31,144 bases of DNA. Origin: Reticulitermes lucifugus (lineage: Eukaryota > Arthropoda > Insecta > Blattodea > Rhinotermitidae). Below are positions 20,301 through 29,300 of the stretch, in pieces. Location of the stretch: contig JAKCWW010003129.1 in assembly GCA_026260175.1 (NCBI GenBank), forward strand, positions 865 to 32,008, in the 5' to 3' direction. The notes under the pieces were generated by a model, which made no database searches, was not told where the DNA came from, and saw only the letters and a program-made list of their open reading frames with translations. Position 1 is the stretch's first letter; every line of letters starts with the position of its first letter. The translations under genes were made by a program, and so were the position numbers.

Positions 20301-23300
20301 TCTATGAAATGCAAAAGTTAAAAATTATTTTATGGTACATTGCATAATCATTCTATTGTCCCCTACTTAACCTTTATTAGCCTAAAGGGACTACTGACTT
20401 TGTGATACAGACTTTCAAACAGCTGAATGGGAATACAATGTCCTATTATATCATAATGTTATTACAAATTTCTACACGTATATTCATAAGAACAGATAAC
20501 GTGAGTCTAAAATGTTTCTATATGTATTAAAAACTATCAGAGATTTACTCATAAGTGAATCTCCGTTTGTGAGAAATGTGGCTTTAAAGATATCTTAAAA
20601 AATATATAGTTCCTCCAAGCATTTATTCGGTTTTTGTTGTGCCACAAAACTGTGTACTGTGTGATGACCAAGAGGAATGTAACTGAGAAGATGAAAATTT
20701 AAGTAGAAATACATCATGTCTTTCATACTACTCTAAATACGGATATTCTTATGTAAGGTTTCAAGTTTAAATTTTAAATCTGGTAGACCTTAGGTTACTT
20801 CATGAAACTGTGGTTGTACAGTAGCAGTTGAAATACAATAGCAACAAAACAGACAATGTACGTATAACATAACATTGAGGTGCGTAGGCGTAACCACTTT
20901 TGCCGTGGAAAAGCAATAAATATTACATATTCTGAGTGAGTGTCTGTAGCCTTAGTTATCCAGCATGCAAAGTACATGTGCCGTATTATACTGTCGTGTG
21001 TGGCCTGTCTGGCTGTACCATATTTTTCCACATTATTTCATAAATGGCACGACTTTTGGAAAAACGTTGTTGAATTTAGAATGTGTCTTTTGATTTTCTC
21101 TACAACTTTTGTCTGAAAAATTTCTCATTTTAAGAAGAATTCATCAAGATAGGTATTATAAATTTACACAGGTCTTCAGGTATAGTACCCGTTATTCTTG
21201 TCAGATTTTTAACGAAACTTGACTTTTCTCGACAGATTTTCGAAAAATCCTCAAATATCAAATTTCATGAAAATCCATCAAGTGGGAGCTCAGATTTTCC
21301 ATGAGGACAGACAGACAGACATGACAAAGCTGATAGTCGCTTTTTTGCAATCTTGTGAAAGCACCTAAACATTGTTGGCGATGTGAAAAGAGAAGGTCTT
21401 GGCTTATTTAGAGTCTTATTCCAGAATTTGCTTGGAGAAACTCAGAAAAAATAAGATACCTCAATCAGATGAGCTACTCAGCTGGGATTTGAACAAGTCA
21501 CCACTAGCCATCTCCTGCATAAGAACCAGACATATCACTAACAATGTCCACATGTTAGGTTCATGCTCTTTACAGTACATTCAGAATCACTAATAGGTGT
21601 GATGAATAAGAATAGATTCTTGCTACAAATTGGTAATTCTGTACCTGCAGCTCTGTCTCTGTCTCCAGCAACTGTTTCCGATACTTCTGATTAAAAGTTT
21701 TTGCATCTCTAAACTTCTCTTCTAATTCAGATACCAGAGAGTCCCGTCTATTCTTGGACATGGGTCGAAGCGTGGCACGCATGCGTTTGTCAATGGCTCC
21801 CTGCGGGTTCCTCCTCAGTTCTACGAGCTGAAACAATTTTAACTTTGCAGCGTCACATTATGGAAGACTTGAACCTTCAGCAATACTGCTGTGAAAACTT
21901 CAAATCTTACAACGGCAGGTTAGTTTAAGGCATTATCTGAACATCTGCACACAGGGAATAAAGAACATCAAAAATGTCGTCAGTCTCTGTAGCTGCAACT
22001 CAGCTGCAGTTTAAATTCTGCATCTTCTAGATGCACATAACACATGCAACTGCTCTCCTATACAAATTAAGTCCTTTGTAATTTAAAAAAAAAGGTAAAG
22101 TTGTCCTTTTCAACGCCATGAAGGCGTATGGGGGAACAGAAGTATAGCTCCACCCATTCTTAACCTTGGCACTAAGATGGAAGTTAATGGTTAACTTCAC
22201 ACCCCGACCACTTTAACTCCAGGAAACAACCCCGGTACCCATTGAATAGAAAGCTGGGTGGGGTCCAGAGCCGGTCTGGATGTTGTGGAGAAGAGAAAAA
22301 CTTCTTGCTTCTACTGGGATTCAAACCCCAGACCGTCCAGCCCATAACATAGTCACTATACCATATACGCTATTCTAGCTTTCAAAATCAAGCGTAAATA
22401 CCAAGTATACTGCACTGACAATTCCCTGGCTGGTGTCATTTAACATACCTTTGGGCCGAACACAAGGCACAGTGTGCCAGTTGTGCAGAATATGATGAAG
22501 ACAGAGATGATTATGAATGAAGCGTCTTGCTTGTCTGACAGTACAAAGCTAATTGCGGCCCCCATAATGCACATGATAACCACATTGTACACACTCATAC
22601 CAACATACTTGGAGTCATTTAGAGCTGGAATGCTGACATGGCGTGTCTCCCATGCCAGGAAAGCACCAAAAATCTGCAAATAAACAGCACATTCTACTAG
22701 CAAATGTTTGCTAAAATAATGATAAATTTATTTATTTATACATTTGGTCAAGCTACTGACATAGAATGGATCGATAAGGTACATGAACATACATTACATT
22801 AATCTGAAATTCCAACTAAATATCAGTCACAATTTTGATTAATCTTATTGGTCTTGACCAACATACTGACAATCTACAAAGAACTGTACATGTTAATTGC
22901 TTATTTCAATGGGTAATGTTATGGCTGCTGCTTTAATATTTGATTATACATATTTATTTATTTATAGCTTATTTAATGACGCTGAGAGTAGCTCAGGCCA
23001 AATAGTATTAATTGCACTACAAGTTAAAGACAATATTCTGCAAATTTTAATTTGGTCTGCGTAGCACTGCCATGTAGTTAAAAGAATTTAAAGCTGCACG
23101 TAAATTTTATGGAACTGCGTCACAAAGTTTCAGGGTGAACATCATTCTTAACGCTTATGTTTCACTATTACAAGCTTCAAGCACGTGGAGGGAAGTGCAA
23201 ATGAAATAATTTTCTGAACTACAGTTATGTGACACTGAATCTTAATAGAATGATAAAGAAGAGAAAGATAAAATGGTTATATATGTGTTGCAAACAGAGA

Positions 23301-26300
23301 AATGAAGGGGCAGAATGGATTAAAGCATATTCTGCTTGGAAATGAAGAAGTACTGAACTTGTTTTCATATGAATACATGGTTTAAGAGGTCTAGCTGGTT
23401 TACCATCACTTGGGTGTCACCTGTCTTCTTCACCTTATGAATTGTATCATTTAATGGCAACTAAAACTATTGCAATGTCTTTTCATGTGTGTATCCCAGT
23501 CATCACACAGTGCAAGCACACCATAAAGTGATGTGCTAACATACCAAACGGTCACTAGTTTGTCATTAACCACTTATGTGAAATATATGCGGTAATAAAC
23601 AAAATCCATCTTCGGCTGCATAATTACATTCACCATATCTTCTCTTTCCCTATGCTAAGTGTGGCTGGAGACATTTAATTTTACTGCATTCTATTGTGTT
23701 AGGATATCATATTAACTGAAACAAACCATAAGAAGCCCCTTGTATGCATATATAGAACCAACAAAAATTGTCATTCTTCCACTCTGACAGTACTCATTCT
23801 CTGGGATGATGAGGATGTCATCACTTGATGGATGTGGCTGTAACAAAAAAAAGATAAAAATATTTGGACTTATACCACTGATTAAAATATAAGCACTTCC
23901 TTAATGCTATCCTAAGGAAGTGCTTGGTGAGAGGTAAATAAGTAATGTACGAATGATGTAGTGATATTATGTTGGCTGGGCAGTCCTAAGGAAGTGCCTT
24001 AGGATGACAGAACAGTGATTAAATGATGACTAGAAGGGAAAACTCAAATGAAAACCTGTCTGTATGTCACTTTTGATAAAACGACAATATCCCATTATGG
24101 GGATGCAATATAATTACATTTTGTTCTTGTACTGCTGTACACAGGCATTCTTAAAAATGGATAGATTTAAAATTATGTCACTGTGTCCAACAGAAATCCA
24201 TCTGCCGTGCCTTGAAATTGACTATGGGACTGTTGTTAGAACTCAGTACGTAACTGCCTGAGTTTTGTACAAGCTATTTTGCCTTATTATTCATTGAAAA
24301 ATTGTAATTCAAAACAGGCTATGAACCTTCAAACATTTGATTTACTCTGAAGCACTTACCATATCCTTTTACACAAATACTCAATCTGTCTGCACAGGAA
24401 TGGTGTAATCCATTCTATATTGCTTCTTTAAAAATTTAATGCATCTGGTACTTTGTTCTGTATCCATCTTGAATTGAAATTGTCAAGTTTGTCAAGCATA
24501 CCCATCATAGAAAAAAGTAATTCCTTGTGTCCTTCTGTTGACATGTTCTGTGTCCAATGTGTGACATTTTGTGGATTTGTAGAGTGTTGTGGTGAATGAA
24601 ATTAGATGAAATTGAATTTTGACTGTGATGTTTATAAAAAGGACAGTTTTTATATAATTACTGTGATTGGTATTCATATATAGTGATAGATGTAAGACGT
24701 ATTCTATATCCTTTGGTTGTTAAACCTGTACTGGATCCAATGGAATAAAATCAATCAATCAATCACACAAATATATATGTATAATACATAGCTGTCATTT
24801 GTGTCAGTTTTGAAGTTGCACATATATTTAATGAAACATAAAGAGACAAGACTCTGTATCAGAGATATTCACAATAGAGTGTGCCTTCTGCTTTTGGGTA
24901 GCCCTTAAACTTGATACACTCCAATTCAATTCAGTAAAATGTTTTTCAGCCTCTCTATATGCATCATAATGGTTATTAACATAGTGTACTATTACAGATA
25001 TTAATTTATGAAATTATTCAACTTACATATGGCTCCATTTGTTTTGTTTCACGATAGAATGGGTCAGTAACTTGCCATGTGGTCATTATAGCAAGGTCAA
25101 TTACCAATAATACTCCAACTACCATGAATAACTGGTAGTCTTTAATGACCTGGAAGAGTGAAAGGCAAAGAATCAGTTAAAACAGTTTACTTTGTTTCAA
25201 TACGTTACATTCCAAAGCTGAATGTTATTAAATTCCATAATCCATATGTGATCCTGAATCTGAATAAGAGGGAGTTCCTGCCTCACTCCTCTGCGCAAAT
25301 GGTGGTCATGCAAATGATGGTAATATCACAGACATAGCCAAGTGTTAAGATGTGTTCTTGCCTCATTCATCTATGCAGATGGTGGTGTACTGCTACAAAT
25401 ACAGTCATATAGTCAAGTGTTCAGATGTGTTTGCACCTCTTGAGTTGAATTTGATAACTATTTATCAGTATCTTGGAGATGAAGTCTGAATCCTTCAATT
25501 TTTTGTGATACTTTCTTCCATTCCTCAATACTGTGTCCTCCTTGCCGTTTCAACAATTAAAAATTTGAATTCATACATGACTAAATGATCTGATCAATAA
25601 GTTGGCCCCTACCTATATGTTTCTACAAGTAGTGTATGTAGTTACAAGTATATCATAAAAAAAAAAAGAATGACAGGTCCTCTCCATGTACCTGAGATAT
25701 TTACCTTCAACATTATGAAAAATATTTTGTGCAGCTCTATGTCAATTGTATCTGCATAGTTTCAATAAATAGTTTCATAATAGTTTAAGTAATATGTGCA
25801 CACGTGCACAAGCACACACATACATATCACCAGGCACATAAAACACCCATAACTGCTCTGCTTTTCCTCATTCATTTATATATACCTTAAACCCCAATTA
25901 ATAGAAATCTCAATTATGTACGTATTAAATGGACAACCTGCCATACAATTATGTAAATACACATTTTAATGATACAGCTATAAGAGATTACAGAGTAACA
26001 TAATACTATATAAACCCCTGGGGATATCTTACCTTATATTTGTTTCTGTTGCAATCATCTCTCAGTACTGTGCTAACACAGTTTAGGTAGAAGGTTTCAT
26101 GGAATACTGACAATAGAGCACACTGGACTAAAGATTGGATATGTAATTTGGACTGATTTTGGCATTATACACATTTTTAATTTAAAAGCTATTTATGCCT
26201 TCATAAAGCTAAGCACCCAAATGACATGACCATATTAAACAGAAATTCTGTGGTTTCCCTGAATCACTGTCAGTAAATTACTTACTTGTTTGTGGCACCT

Positions 26301-29300
26301 AATGAAGGAACATGAAAATAACAAGTTTAAGTTCGTTAACTGCATGAATGCCTACACTATTTGTCTCTTTGCTGCATCTAAAAATGCTTTATCAACTATA
26401 TCATTTATGCAAAATAAAATGTGAGGATTATGAATTCTGGAGGATAAGGATAGAAGCAATTATGGCCTATAGTATAGTACTAATCCACACATGGTCTCTT
26501 CATAACCTCATTAAGTATGGTCTGTCTCTATATCCAGCTGCAGAATATAATGAAAGGGTGCTCACCACTAAGCTACAGGATTGTGTGACACTAGCCAGAT
26601 CCCTGTCATATGACAAGAAACCAAACCATTCACATGCAACTCAACCAAAACAGAGTAACCACCGACAGAAGTGACACAATTATCTCTGATTTCATGCACA
26701 TTCCAGCTTTATTACAATTCAAAGTGTGCTGCCATCTGGTAGTGTTATATTCACTAATACAGGCAGTCATTAGGTTAATCTTCATTAATCTTATCTATTT
26801 GAGTGCTACCATCTGGTTGTCCTATGTTACATCACATGCTTGATGCACAACTGGTTTTTCAGCCTCAACTCATACTGTGCAAAGAACACTCTCTATATGT
26901 TGTATTATACGTTAGGTTCTCAACTGTTTCTTTGGCCTCAGTGTGCAACTCGCAGGGAACAAGGTTGTGACTCACTCACTCACTCACTCACGCACACCAA
27001 AGAAATTTCATGTTTTGTGAAAGTACATGAACTGCAATTGGTTCATGGAAAGGTCAGCTGATGATCCTATTTTCTGAGATGAGAGCCTAAATTATTTTGC
27101 ACATAAGCAGTGAAAGTGTTCATGTACACTCTTGACAACTTTTGGAAGTACTATAATGGGAGTAACAAGCTAGGGTGAAATGGCATAAGAACACCATGCA
27201 TGTGTGCATCTTTAGCACTTCAGTTATTCTGCACAAATCAGGAAGGGAAAATCAAAACAAAATCTTGGTGATTTAACACTAAATCTGATATAGAGTGACT
27301 GAGGTTAGCTGTGTGGCATATACAGTGCCAGACTGGTACAGGTTATTCTCCAAGCATTAATTGCTTTTATGGACCCTAAATTTTCACTGCAATTATAACA
27401 GAATTTTGAAACTGGACCATATACTGAGCCACCTAAATCAAGTTCAAGTCTTCACAACATATTTTCGTAAGATCTAGTTTAATATATATTATAAATCCAA
27501 CTACGTTTCAGTTTTCCATGAGGTTTCTCAAGACAAACATTTCTTGCATTCCCCAAAAATATTGTCATTTGTTGATATTAAAGTCCTTGGACTTAACCAT
27601 TGCAGCATTGCTAGATAAATAATATAATGAATTGAGGGACTTCCTGCTCTATTCCTTTCTTTCCCCTAGAAGCTCATCTGTCTTTAGGTCCATAAATTCA
27701 CCTCAGTACTTTCTTTTTTCAAGTAATTCATTCTTTATTCTTTTCTTTTATGATGATGACATTTCCTTTTCTCAAAAGCTGGATTTAATTGTAGTTAATT
27801 TTACCTTAAATTTCAGGTTTTTGAAGAGTACGATTATAAGTACTTATGCAAATTAATCTAAACTATTCGAGTAAATTCGTTTAGTCAGGAGATCTACTGA
27901 CCTTTTTGTTGAGCTTTACATCCGTAAAGATAGAATGAACACGCCAAGTCTTAGAAAACATTGAGCCAAATGCTAAGGAGAAACCGGCCATGAGCAGCCA
28001 AGCGCGTGCTGTGCAGATATAGGGGAATGCCTCCACACTTGTAAGTGTCGAGTCCAGGCCTAGGAAGATGACACTGCTGTATGTCAGCATGCAGCCAATG
28101 ATGATTAGATTGTTCAGGTATGGACTTGACATCTTGATGTATCTGCATCACACAACAAAACGATTAATGATTCTTTCTGAAATCATTATGTTAATTGTAT
28201 AATTTAAACTGAAGAATTATGAAAAGTGTTGCAGTTTACCAGTTGGAATTGATTGTGCAATCATATACTGTGTAACTGCAGAAGTTAAATTATTTCCTAA
28301 ATAAGTAATATAAGTTTATAAATTACTCATTTTTAAACTGGTAATACCAGATGTCATCCAGAAATTAATTTCGACTTTCAAAATTACATACACAAAAGAT
28401 TTAAAAAGGATGATCTGCAATATCTCAAGGAAAAGTGGCGTCACTTAGAAAGTTTTGATTAGCAGCTGGAAGACGCTCAGGTGTTGATGTACAAAATGTT
28501 ATACACAGATTACAGAACAGCATCTGTGAATAAAAGTTTCAATTATTTTTAAAAAAGAAAAGTTTCTCTTCACCTAAAACTACATGGGATGGGAATCTGT
28601 ATTCTTGAAACTTTTAAAGAAATGAGATATCTATATAATAAAATAAGGTAATTCATTTCAAATTCTTTAACTTCCCTCTCGAAATGAGAGTACACTGTTG
28701 ACGTCTAACTTCAAAATGTTGGCAGCTTGTTATCGCATCAGTCACCGAGCGTTACCTTGACTGATACAGTACAAAAGGTTCAATACAAAATGTCACTTCG
28801 GTACAGTTTAATACATGATCTGTCAGTCACATGCATGCAAAATCAATTTGTAGTAATACATTTAAAAAAATGAGTAACTTCAAATGAATGCACCTGTTGA
28901 ATAAATATACATATTTACAACAAGATAAAAAGATTGTTCTCTATATTTTTTTGATAGGAAGACAAGGGGCAATTTCAGTTTTACTTGGTGTCAAGAGGTG
29001 AGTACCAGCAATTATTTTTCTTATACTACAAGCACTAATTTTAACCCACTCATAATTTATACAGAATATGTTAATTAATTAGGCATACACTTTAATTTTT
29101 CACTTGGCTCTGATATTTAATAAAAACATTAATTTTACACCTGTCCATCCATTTCAGTGAAAGTGTTCGGGGCCAGGCTTGCACCTCATCATTGTTCTAT
29201 AACTACGACCTCCTGAAGCCATCTCTGTCATATATTAGCAAATGTCTGCTACTCACCGTTGATTGCGGTACATAATGTTAATGGATAGGAATGTGATGGC

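Larger units (their letters stand above)
20231..21644 (-). other. GABA-B-R2: intron between exons F and G
   Basis: 1,414 bp, phase 0, donor gtacag. More than half is repeat: the 0.55 kb repeat copy 2 (20841-21374) and SINE-like family 2 copy 2 (21398-21565). Confidence 0.8.
21828..22448 (-). other. GABA-B-R2: intron between exons E and F
   Basis: 621 bp, phase 0, donor gtatgt. It holds SINE family 1 copy 3 (22093-22385) and a fragment of the foldback family (21851-21907) close to the exon F acceptor. Confidence 0.8.
23838..25026 (-). other. GABA-B-R2: intron between exons C and D
   Basis: 1,189 bp, phase 0, consensus donor gtaagt. It contains two stem-loops near exon D (23891-23925 and 23984-24004) and a LINE-like tail (24490-24765). 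Confidence 0.8.
25150..27901 (-). other. GABA-B-R2: intron between exons B and C
   Basis: 2,752 bp, the longest complete intron seen, phase 0, donor gtcagt. It holds the 80-bp tandem repeat at 25274-25440, an A-box-like SINE remnant near 26490-26600 and a (TCAC)n run near 26969-26990. Open frames at 26348-27061 on the + strand overlap repeat sequence and are not credible genes. Confidence 0.8.

Noticed and set aside
26348-26674. 108-codon open frame on the + strand in the B-C intron
   Set aside because: Overlaps a SINE remnant with an A-box-like block and has no recognisable protein sequence.
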